Positions 9,101 to 18,499 of a stretch of DNA of 64,000 bases are shown piece after piece. This DNA is from Branchiostoma floridae (taxonomy: Eukaryota > Chordata > Leptocardii > Amphioxiformes > Branchiostomatidae). Every line of letters starts with the position of its first letter. Within the stretch, counting starts at the first letter, position 1. The stretch spans positions 8,098,758 to 8,162,757 of the forward strand of contig NC_049990.1 in assembly GCF_000003815.2 (NCBI RefSeq). Reading direction: 5' to 3'. The position numbers and the translations under genes were made by a program. The notes below the pieces were generated by a model. That model searched no databases. It saw only the letters and a program-made list of their open reading frames with translations, and was not told where the DNA came from.

Positions 9101-12100
9101 TTTCATGAAGATAGTTGCAATGAAAGCAGGGTTGTCTCCAGAACCCATCTTTCTGTCCCGGGGTGGAAATTTTTTTTTGTTTTTTTTTTTATTGGGTTTT
9201 CAAATAAACAAAAACAAAGAAGGGTTGGGGGACCATCCAACAAAATGACAGCAAAAATAACAAAAGTGATTTCAATATAGCCATAACAATAATGAACTTA
9301 GATTAAAAAAATAATGTTGTGACAGATGAGAACCTCACCCTGTTCATATAAAAAATCTGAAAATCAAAAATTAATATAGGTACAAAAATTTTAATCGAAT
9401 AAAATTTCGTCTTTTTCTATGCAATCCTTCAACAATCAATCATGGTTAAAGGTTTTTAATGCCTGGCTGCAATAAACTCTCCTCCCCAAATGAGAGAGAA
9501 CAGAAATTTCCAGAGCAGCCTTGAACCGAGTACTTCACCTATTTAGTCAATTGGTCCAACTTGCTGAAGCTCAATGTTTCTGACTTAGAAAAAAGAGAAT
9601 TACTGCTACAGTGAGCATACAGTGTAGTTCACTACCTGTGAAGTGAGTTGCACTGAGCAAACTTGTCAAAAAAAATCTTAATCTGGAGGCAGCCCTGAAT
9701 GGGAACTTGAAACAAAAGACAAAGGTTCACAAAATAAAACCGCTGCAAACTCAAGATTAACAGCATCACATTACAAGATTTACAGCATCACATTAGCACA
9801 TACCTGACGTGATCGTGGCGCTTTCCTGCAATGGGTACCCGAAGCTGTACCTGGGTCCACTTGACTTTATCCATCACCCTCTTGTGCTTGCGCAGCACCT
9901 TTGCGTTCTTCTTTTCCAGCTTAAGCAGCTCCTTATAGAGTCCGCTGTAGGAAAAACAGATTATTTGTAGTAAATGCTGTGGATAGCGTGCATATAATAT
10001 AGGCCCTGCCTCTGGAACTAGAAGCTGTGAGTTCAATTCCGCCTTGGCGCTCACCTGACATGCACCCTACAGAAAAGAGTTGCAGTCCTTAAGATAAGGG
10101 CACAACCCTAAACTCCGTCCTAACGGCTGCAGCCCTCACCAGAAGTGTGCATGTCGGGTAAGCAACAACCGCCAAGATTAGAAAAACTCCCAACCTCCTG
10201 ATCCAGAGGCAGGGTTGCTAACCACTAGACTATGTATATTATGCTACTTGAACTCCTTATGATGAGGAATGGCACAATTGAGACTCGATGCTACAGACAG
10301 ATTTGCATATATTTTTAGATGCCACAACAACCATAGTGCAAAGATAAGGCAAATACAATGTATATCAAAGACTGCTTTGCTATTAGAAAGAAAAATGAAA
10401 ATCATGATTAGCCCAACTCAATTGTAACACTACTGGTATATCAAAGACTTGTATTAGCCCTTCTTGTTATGTTAATTAGGATGTTAAGTCTTATTGTATA
10501 GAACTATTTTGTACTTTGTGTAATAGTCGTTGCCATACATTGTACCATGTACAAATGTCGAGCAATAAAGTTCATCATCATCATTGTTGCACACCTGCTG
10601 GCCTTGTCCACTTTCTTCATCTCCTTCCTCCTCTGCACCAGGGAGGCCAACACATCACCCTGTGCCTTTTACAAGGAGAAAGGAAAAAATTAGCCTGATT
10701 GAATCTCGCTTATAGCAGCCCGCCCAACATTGGCCGGCCAGTTACAGCCCTGGACAGCAGAGTTTGTGTTACACTGACTAGGAAAAAATGTACGAATAGC
10801 AAACATCATAGTTGAGGACTAATGCCTTAAGTAGAGTAGAATTATGTCTTTTAAATGGGCTGTAAGCAATGGAAATAGTCATTTTTGGCCAACAATCATT
10901 TTTTGTAACTCATTGTCTCTTCATTTCTCTTTGGGAAAGAAATAACAACTGTTTAGTAGTAACTTTGTCACCACCATACAAGACCAACTTGATGTATGTT
11001 TTGAACTTCTTTTACTGTTTTTTTATTTTTATATTTGGAAAATCATTCTACTTTCATGGACAACATTACTCTTTGTAACAGCCTGATGATGCCATACACC
11101 ACAGTCACCCATGTAAGACAAAATCAGCATGATAAAGTAAAGGTTCTGTTACCTCGCTGCCTTTCTTAATCGGCATAATGCTGGCAAGCTTCTCATGTGG
11201 CTTCAAGGAGATGTAGTCGCTCATGCTTGGGATGTGGTTCAGAGACAGCCGCCTCTGGCCAGGGGATGATCGCAGCTCGGTGGTCTTATCGAGAAACTCC
11301 TTTGCATCATAGTACACATCCTCGATGACCTCATCCGAGGCATCGTAGAACAACTCCTTCTCAACTGTCTTCACATTGGTCTGCTCAGCAGGGCTTGGCT
11401 GGAGAATGATTACATTAATGCTTAAAATCAGCACCTCATGAAAGAAAACATAATACCTGTGTAACTGGGTAAAATTTCTTCTGGACAACTAAAGAACCAA
11501 TCTAAAGTAAAACTTGGAATGTATATTGCAAGTAAGGCTGGTAAATATTCCAGTCCTCCTTGAGCATACTGTCTAGTGCTAAATGTACCTTGATTCAAAT
11601 AAAAGCCTATTAGTAACAGTTCACATTATCAAGATTTACAAGAACATAAAGTGACATACCTCTAGCCTAGTACAATCTGCCGAAGTGACCACTGGCTCAA
11701 TACTTTCGTTCACTCCGTGGTTTGACTAAGCAAGCAAAAGTATTGAGCCAGCGGTCCCTATGGAGGATGGTACTCAGGCTAGCATACTTTGTAAATTGTG
11801 CAACGTTAGGCAGCAAGTTAGGGTTGGGTTGGTAAATCTTACTGTTTAATGCTGCTGTTTGTTTCTAAGCTACAATCAATATTATAATCAGACCAACACT
11901 GAATGAGAAGTAGCTACCTTGGCCTTCCCATCTTTAGTCCTATCTCCAGCTCCACTTATCAGCTCCGCTGACTGTGCCACCAGGGGCACCCTCTTCCAGA
12001 ACCTCTGCATAAAGAACAAAATAGTATTTAAAATCCATAAAGACAATAATGCACTCATCTATCATACATAAAAATGTCATACATAAATGTCGTCTATGAA

Positions 12101-12429
12101 ATTATAAATGTAAGATCAAACATAATTCTGAATAAAGTTTCAAACGTCAAAATGTCATACAAAATATCATCAATTAAAGATCGAACATAATTTTGAATAA
12201 ATTTTCAAATACAAATTATGCAAGATACTAGTATGCTAAATATTGATTGATATTCCAGAAGATATAAAATGCTACAGATTCTTAAGAAACTTTGAAGTAA
12301 ACTTACGGAGAAACTGATGCCCTTCCTCCACTGCTCGCTGTACCCAGCCGGTCGAGAGGCGGGGACGCGGGGCAAGCTCGAGCGTCCGGCCTCTGACTGG
12401 GCCTTCCTCATTTTGCTGACTGTATCCAT
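6148..12429 (-). CDS. Array gene copy A: unrecognised protein with FFAT-like motifs and cassette repeats
   Basis: Eleven coding exons: 12307-12429, 11918-12004, 11153-11398, 10595-10665, 9804-9944, 8846-9076, 8221-8415, 7772-7990, 7312-7539, 6889-7063, 6148-6375. All junctions are GT-AG and phases join, giving 647 aa. The start sits in a strong context (gaaccATGg). There is no signal peptide or membrane segment. Exon 3 has LFYDASD (86-92) and VYYDAKE (98-104) in acidic surroundings, resembling FFAT motifs that bind the ER protein VAP. Exons 4-5 (153-222) are Lys/Arg-rich and probably helical (LYKELLKLEKKNAKVLRKHK). Exons 6-9 are four diverged copies of one cassette with the core MSDLSYVIYEGP. 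The last 29 residues have 14 Lys/Arg and no acidic residue. I do not recognise the family; function is unknown. The exon 4 donor is weak (GTGTGC) compared with GTGAGT in the other copies. Confidence 0.85.
8504..8614. mobile_element. Palindromic MITE in the exon 6-7 intron, copy A
   Basis: Near-perfect foldback: the arm ggtatccagccgtaatata through tctcctctttgc pairs with gcaaagaggagagaa through tatattacggctggat around a short centre. Orthologous insertions lie at the same intron position in copies B-E, so insertion predates the duplications. Confidence 0.75.
9171..9317 (-). mobile_element. Poly-A retroposon insertion specific to copy A
   Basis: About 150 bp absent from the matching intron of copies B-E. 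On the minus strand it ends in aataaaaaaaaaacaaaaaa, a retroposon-like polyadenylated 3' end. It lies just upstream of cassette exon 6. I cannot assign the family. Confidence 0.6.
9974..10245. repeat. Inverted pair of tRNA-like heads (foldback SINE-like element) in the exon 4-5 intron
   Basis: The plus-strand arm has ccctgcctctggaactagaa then gtgagttcaattccgcc. The minus-strand arm has tctagtggttagcaaccctg, cctctggatcagga and gggagttct. Both arms continue into a related cacctgacatgcac / taccCGACATGCAC tail, so the element is two diverged inverted copies of one tRNA-derived head. It also occurs at about 23812-24068, 35483-35743, 46036-46286 (trimmed) and 61960-62216. Confidence 0.5.
10436..10587 (+). 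mobile_element. LINE-like 3' tail in the exon 4-5 intron
   Basis: Plus-strand sequence ending gagcaataaagttcatcatc followed by CAT repeats. This looks like the 3' end of a CR1/L2-type non-LTR element with a microsatellite tail. It abuts the exon 4 splice donor. Orthologous copies are at about 24259-24414, 35928-36084, 46458-46620 and 62397-62559. Family assignment is inferred. Confidence 0.5.
11662..11782. mobile_element. Palindromic MITE in the exon 2-3 intron, copy A
   Basis: A 121-bp foldback from ctagcctagtac to gtactcaggctag, with inner arms gctcaatactttcg / caaaagtattgagc. It is at the same intron position in all five copies. Confidence 0.75.
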
Positions 12430-12561
12430 GGTTCAATGAATCAACTACAACGAAATAGAAAAAATTTGATCACAAGAATACAAGGGCATACAGCTAAGGA
12501 CAGATAAAAAAAGGGGTTATAAAAAGGCAAGATGTTTCTCTAAATAGTACAAACTACAAAT

Positions 12562-12776
12562 TACTGTAAATGCAGAAACTTTCGCGGTGGTTTCATGTTT
12601 GCGGTTTTTGTGGTGGCCGCTTCACCACGAACTTGAAACCACCATGAACATTTTTCCATGGCAATATGAGACTACAGTGCATGGTTCAAACTTAAAACCA
12701 TGCGAAAACTTCGGAAAAGTCCTTTTTCCGGCTACCGCAAAATTAAATCCCTGCAAACTTAAATGCATTTACTGTA
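12562..12776. mobile_element. TA-flanked MITE in the 5' UTR intron, copy A
   Basis: A 215-bp element with ends tactgtaaatgca and tgcatttactgta (12 of 13 bases matching when inverted). The interior holds gcggtggtttcatg and ccgcttcaccacgaacttga foldbacks. A TA target is consistent with a Tc1/mariner-type helper. The matching elements are 26388-26602, 38078-38292 and 48509-48720. Confidence 0.7.
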
Positions 12777-12834
12777 CTTGACAGGAACTGCAGAAATCAA
12801 AGCTTAAATAGGTAAACATCTGATTAAAGAATCA

Positions 12835-12905
12835 GTGTAATAGCTCAATTGGTAACAGTGATCACCGTAGGATTTTGGGTTCACAGGTTCAACCCAAGCC
12901 AGGTC
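12835..12905 (+). repeat. tRNA-like sequence (SINE head or tRNA relic)
   Basis: It contains an A-box-like tagctcaattggtaacag and a B-box-like ggttcaaccc at tRNA-like spacing. The cloverleaf stems do not pair convincingly, so this is not called as a functional tRNA. It recurs at 26661-26731 and 38351-38421; the copy D equivalent falls in the N gap at 48758-48857. Confidence 0.45.
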
Positions 12906-14348
12906 TTTTAAAATCTTTATTAACCAAACGTTAACATCGTTATCTTTAGCATCCATTCTTTCTCAACTTCTAAAATATTGAACCTTAGGAAGTAATGAAA
13001 GTCTTATATCTGCACCATTACAGGATTACACTGTAGGGTTAGGGTTGATCACATGATGAAGTGGACTGTTATTCGTAGAATTATCAAAGAAACATCCAGG
13101 CAATATGGCCAAAAAATCGTCTTGACTGGAACATCCAGTCATTATAACACACACAAAAATATTTTTATGGATACAAGTGTCCTATCCGCTATCGATACTG
13201 CCAAAGAATTGTTATTGAGAGAAACAGGCATCCTGTCATCAGCCTCGCCGATAGAAAACAGACACGCCCCCCTCCCCACACAGCGCCTAACAGAGTCGTC
13301 CTCGTTTCTACATCGTGTACTAGAAACATTTTCCCTCAGCTCCGGTACTGCGTAGCATCTCTCCACGTGTTGCCAGGGTGTTATCATGAGGGACATCATC
13401 TCCTTGTGGTGTTCAGGGCAATCTCTTCGAGGTGGCGAGCCAGTTTTCCCCCCGAAAACGTCCTGAACTTTCCCACTGCACAGCGCGTGTTGAGTTCTAA
13501 CCCGTGACCCCTGTCCTTGGGTACTTTGGACTGTTACATTTTAGAGAGGGAGGCAAAATTTAGACGTCCACCTCTAAATTTACCGTTTCGGTACTTTCTT
13601 TCATTCATACATATTTCTTTGGTTCCAAAAGTTTTATCTAATTCCGTAAATTTAAGTTTTTTTACTCTACTCTTAGGTTGAAAGTAGGCCTCGCTCACTG
13701 TTTAGCTAAGTTCACCCCCCTCTTACTAAGTTGTGATCAACAAACATTACGGTAACTTCTAACGTTACTCACTAACTTAAAAGTCGTGTTTAGTTTCTTA
13801 TAACAATCAAGACTGCAATCTTTGGAGCTACTGTCTCCTACTACAGGTCTGAGACGTCAAGTTCATCTTGCCCCAATCAATGTTGCGGAAACTTTTCAAC
13901 AGCCAGTGGAGGGTTTCAGTAAACATCACCCGAACCAAAAATAAAGTTCAAGATAACGTCAACTGTTGAGCAAGAACAATGTGACAAGAAGTCTACTTTG
14001 TTTAGTCAATTTCACCGAAGTTTCAATAACTTGAGTGAGTTTGGAAAGGTACGTCAAGGACTGAAAGGACCTCCTTGGTTACGACGACGATTTGGAGACA
14101 CCTTTTTCATGACAACAGTCACTGATTTTGCGGCTGGAAACAACGTCTAGTCTATCATAACGAAAATAAGTCCTCATTGAGAAAATCCTACCTTTATATC
14201 GGTTGACGACGCAGTTAAACCTCGAAAATAATGCTACCAAGAGAAAGCGCGCAAAAACACGATCTTTGGGTAACTCTCGTTCGAAGTAGAATGCACTGGG
14301 GGCATTGTGACGTTATTGCATTGTTGCGCGTATTTATGTCACAATGAG

Positions 14349-14565
14349 TGATTCGGAAGTGACTCTATGACGGTGATGCCATTATATTTCCCAGAAAGCA
14401 ATGCGGGGCTAGCTTGATCTGTGTTACAATCAGTGTTGTTCAGCAAGACTTTCCGGGTTTTTTGCTGGGTCTTTCCGTAAAGATAACGTTATGACTCATC
14501 CCTTTATATCTTCTACAATCCCATGGCCCATTACAGAGCCAATTGTTGCTCTTTACGGTGAGATA
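14349..14565 (-). promoter_or_regulatory. Candidate promoter block, copy A
   Basis: Homologous to the block upstream of ATG3. It retains ggaagtgac and cccagaaagcaatgcggg but has lost the tgatgtcatca palindrome (here tgatgccatt). It has an AP-1-like tgactca at 14492-14498 and a TATAAAGG on the minus strand at 14501-14508. The TATA form is shared only with copy D. Confidence 0.45.
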
Positions 14566-15259
14566 GTGGGCGACAAAAATATGACGAAAGGGTCTCGAGG
14601 GACTGGGTTTGAGTTCAAATTTCTCATAATCTGCTGCAAACACACGATTGATACTAGCATGGCTCAAAAGCGTAAGAAGTGATGTGTTCTTGGTGCAAAA
14701 TGGTTTTGGGCCCGAGAATCACTTCCTTGTATATCTACGTGTTGAAATTGATTCGCCCGTTGACCCAGAGTCACCGTCCATATGCGTTCTGTGAGCCGTG
14801 TTGATATGCCTCGCGCGCCGGGTTATTGTAAAAATCTCAGTGTTGTACTCAGCCCGAATGAGTCCTTACGGTATGTCCGATATAAAACGGTATAGTAAAG
14901 CCGCGATGCGTTATATCAGCCTGAAAAATGGTTCCCCGTTCTTGGAAGGGGTTTAATAAATCACGAGGAACTATTTTTGAAAGCTGGACCGCAGTTAGAA
15001 GTCATGTAATTACGCCTGAAAGTTGACCAATTTTCAGGGTTTTAGCGGTGCGTTTCGCTATTGTATTAGAGATGAGTTACGCACTGCATGGGGTTTTCCG
15101 ATATACCGGGTTATACTTAGGACAAGGATCAACTGCTTCCGTGTCAACCATACCAATAGTGTAGTGTTGTTGCACTATCACCTAAGTCGGTGATATGGCA
15201 GTCACTTTAACACATTTAATGGATTACTGTACTCTTGCGGTTGTTTTTCAGATCATACT

Positions 15260-16160
15260 ACAATATAGAGGCTTTTCGTTATGAGGGAGGTTTATACGGA
15301 ATACGGATAGACCAGTGCCATACTACAGGTGTGTAAAAAAAAGTGACACTCTGCAGCTGTGCCAATGTCGAAGCTTTCCCGGCTATCAAGGCAAGTTTAT
15401 ACGGAAGGAACAGAGACTTTCTACAATAAAGATTAGCACAGTTCTTGTCCTGTCGAGATTTTACGTTACTAAGGGAAGTGTATTCAGATACAAATGTGCC
15501 ATACTAGTGACGTGTGTCAAAAAAAATTGACACAGTTGTGCCAATGCCGAAGATTCGCGTTCTTAAGACAGGCTTGTATGGATCAAACAGAGACTTTCTA
15601 CATGTGTATCATATAGAATGAAACTGTTCTTGTCCTGTCGGGATTTTACGTTTTTGAGGGAGGTTTATGCGGATAGAACAGTGCCATACTACAGGTGTAT
15701 CAAATATTTGACAGATTTGTGCGAATGCCGAACATTTGCGTTCTGAAGGGAGGTTTATACGGATGAAACAGAAACTTTCTACATGTGTATCATATAGAAT
15801 GACACTTTTGTCCTGTTGAGATGTTACGTTATTAAGGGAGTTTTATACGGATAGAACAGTGCCATGCTACAGGTGTGTCAAAACAAATTGACACAGTTGC
15901 GCCAATGCCGAAAATTTCCGTTCTTAAGAGAGGTTTGTACGGATGAAACAGAGACTATTCACATGTGTATCATATAGAATGACACTGTTCTTTTCCTGTC
16001 GGGATTTTACGTTTTTGAGGAAGGTTTGTTCAAATAGAACAGTGCCATACTACAGCTGTGTCAAACAAATTGACACAGTTGCGCCAATGGCGAAGATTTC
16101 CGTTCTTAAGAGATGTTTGTACGGATGAAACAGAGACTTTCTACATGTGTATCATATCAA
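15260..16160 (+). repeat. 182-bp satellite, left array of L1
   Basis: About five monomers; the phrase gtgccatactacaggtgtg recurs at 15318, 15499, 15682, 15860 and 16043 with small changes. Each monomer contains two copies of a gggaggtttatacggat motif and a hairpin tgtgtca...tgacaca, so the monomer is itself a diverged dimer. Confidence 0.85.
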
Positions 16161-16417
16161 ATTTTTTCGACACCAACTTGGGAAATGGTTAACACCATCA
16201 ATTTCGACTTTGGATACAAAAAGTAAAGTCGTATCTCAAAATAAACCCCCCACCCCACTCAAAAAACTAATTTGTATTATATGCTATAGGGAACAGCCGT
16301 GTAACTGCCGAACAACGTGTGCAAGGACTACCAAACTTGTTGACTTCTCCTTAAATTTACTTGGCAACAAGCTTAAGATAATAAAATACGTTTATGATAT
16401 TTTGTGTTGCCAAATTC
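16155..16417 (+). repeat. Left flank repeat of the minisatellite (L1)
   Basis: From tttttcgacaccaacttggg to gatattttgtgttgcca. A diverged direct repeat of it (17347-17625) follows the minisatellite, sharing aaagtcgtatctcaaaat and gactaccaaacttgttgac. In the D-E spacer the pair is at 51962-52220 and 54400-54675. Confidence 0.8.
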
Positions 16418-17328
16418 AGTTAGAACCGGTTTGAAGTTAGAACCAGTTAGAACCGGTTTGAACCAGTGAGAACCAGTGATAACCAGTTTGAACCGGTCAG
16501 AACCAGTAAGAACCGGTCAGAACCGGTCAGAACCAGTTTGAACCAGTTTGAACCGGTCAGAACCAGTTTGAACCGGTCAGAACCAGTTAGAACCGGTCAG
16601 AACCGGTCAGAACCAGTTTGAACCGGTCTGAACCAGTTACAACCGGTCAGAACCAGTTAGAACCGGGCAGAACCAGTCTGAACCAGTTAGAACCGGTCAG
16701 AACCAGTTAGAACCGGTCAGAACCGGTCTGAACCAGTTAGAACCGGTTTGAATCAGTTAGAACCGGTTTGAACCAGTTCGAACTGGTCAGAACCAGTTAG
16801 AACAGGACAGAATCAGTTTGAACCGGTTTGAACCAGTAAGAACCGGTTTGAACCAGTTAGAACTGGTTTGAACCAGTTTGAACCAGTCAGAACCGGTTTG
16901 AACCGTCAGAACCAGTTTGAACCGGTCAGAACCAGTTTGAACCGGTCAGACCAGTCAGGACCAGTTTGAACTGGCCAGAGCCGGTTTGAACCGGTTTGAA
17001 CCAGTTAGAATCGGTTAGAACCGGTCACAACCAGTTAGAACCGGTCAGAACCAATTAGAACCGGTCAGAACCAGTTACAACCGGTCAGAACCAGTCAAAA
17101 CCAGTTCGAACCGGTCAGAACCAGTTAGAACCGGTCTGAACCAGTTAGAACCGGTCAGAACCGGTCAGAACCAGTTAGAACCGGTCAGAACCGGTCTGAA
17201 CCAGTTTCAACCGGTCAGAACCAGTTAGAACCTGTCAGAACCGGTTTGAACTAGTTAGAACCGGTTTGAACCAGTTAGAACCGGCCAGAACCAGTTTGAA
17301 CCGGTTAGAACCGGTTTGAACTAGGGGG
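16417..17328 (+). repeat. 10-bp minisatellite, about 90 units (L1)
   Basis: Tandem units of the form gaaccRgtYWg alternating gaaccggtca and gaaccagttt types. Unit length is strictly 10 bp for most of the array, so the three reading frames are open in places without coding meaning. Confidence 0.95.
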
Positions 17329-17346
17329 GTCGATCAATGGCAAAGT

Positions 17347-17640
17347 TAAACTTTTTCGACACCCACTTTTTGGTTACTTTTTGGTAGACTTTGGATACAA
17401 AAGTAAAGTCGTATCTCAAAATTAACCCCCCATCCCACCCAAAAAAACTAATTTGCTTTATATGCAATAGGGAACAGCCATATGGTGATTCATAGGAATA
17501 CTTGCCGTCATGTAACTGCCGAACGACGTGAGCTAGGACTACCAAACTTGTTGACTTCTCCTTAAATTTACTTGACAACAAGTTTAAGATAATAAAATAA
17601 GTTAATGATATTTTGTGTTGCCATGGCAACAGGTTGCTGA
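17347..17640 (+). repeat. Right flank repeat of the minisatellite (L1)
   Basis: Direct repeat of 16155-16417 with about 35 extra bases (gattcataggaatacttgcc). The following 17641-18500 is AT-rich with no supported gene. Confidence 0.75.
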
Positions 17641-18499
17641 CAGGCATAGTTTACAAAATTCTCTGATTTCGGCGTAAACATTAAGGTTTCATGGTTTTCT
17701 TGGTAAACACTCTTGTTTCCAATAGCATTAACATCTTATAAAATATCATGTAGCATTCATGATTAAATATTCATAATCTATGCTAATTTGATGACGTAAT
17801 TGGTCAAAATCCAAGATGGCAGCCCATGTCATAAGCGAAATGGTACAATAGGTTATTATCACTCGAATTTTGCCACTACTTTGTAGTTTTTACTAAATAC
17901 TTTCCTATGGATATTTGTAGTCCGTTCTTATTGTATTTTGTGGTTACATGTCGAAAATAATGCAACTTAAAACATCTAAGTTTGACAATCCAAGATGAGG
18001 TTTCTCAAAGGATAGCTAAGATAGATTTCAAATTTGACACCAGTAGTGCCCATAATATGCACATTTGTGAAATATGGCACATTACATGTGGTCATTCTTT
18101 TAAATCTAGAAGTCTTTGCCATTGCCTACACCTTTTCCTAGTAGTATACAATAGATCTATTTTCCATGTAAAATGTTATGTCTTAGTTACTTTTTCTGCT
18201 TTCAAAACAGCCACAAACGACATTTTTGCTCCCAAATTGCACATTGAGCCAAAATCAGAATATAACTTTTCCTGGAAAGGTGTACATGTTATTTGCATCA
18301 AAAGTTTTCTGTTTTTTTTTTTTTACTTTGAAAGTAAAACTGCTAGTAAGATAGTTAATTATGTAAATATATGTAGATTACATCCCTGCCGTTACGGTAC
18401 TGCCTTTTTGGGCTACTCTCACTGTCATTTGTGTGCCCAAACTCTTGTTGTGTACTACTCAGTGGATGAAAGGTCTTACTTTGAAAATGTTTGTACATT

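Larger units (their letters stand above)
12445..14192 (-). other. Candidate 5' UTR intron of copy A
   Basis: A strong splice acceptor (ttttttctatttcgttgtag) lies about 16 bases upstream of the start codon, showing an upstream non-coding exon. A good donor candidate, aaag/gtaggattttc on the minus strand, lies at the left edge of the conserved 5' flank: exon end 14192 (A), 28031 (B), 39729 (C), 49954 (D). The donor choice is inferred; no transcript is available. Apart from the MITE and the tRNA-like repeat I see no gene here. Confidence 0.4.

Noticed and set aside
10869..11078. 69-residue plus-strand ORF (MEIVIFGQQSF...) repeated in copies A, B, C and E
   Set aside because: It lies in the exon 3-4 intron, is disrupted in copy D, and its conservation is no better than surrounding intron, so it reflects recent duplication.
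11660..11700. Extra coding exon at the intron 2 MITE (a GTATGT donor-like site follows ctagag)
   Set aside because: The stretch is one arm of a foldback element, has no fitting acceptor, and exons 2 and 3 already join in phase.
12587..12781. Conserved 63-64-residue ORF (MVSCSRFLWWPL...) in four copies
   Set aside because: It falls entirely within the TA-flanked MITE.
12835..12905. Functional tRNA gene
   Set aside because: A- and B-box-like motifs are present but the stems do not pair well; more likely a SINE head or relic.
13142..13399. ORF MMSLMITPWQHVERCYAV... repeated upstream of copies A, C and D
   Set aside because: Frame and length differ between copies, copy B breaks it, and it lies in the candidate 5' UTR intron.
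15260..16160. Regularly spaced repeats resembling a CRISPR array
   Set aside because: Monomers are contiguous 182-bp satellites with no unique spacers, and the genome is eukaryotic.
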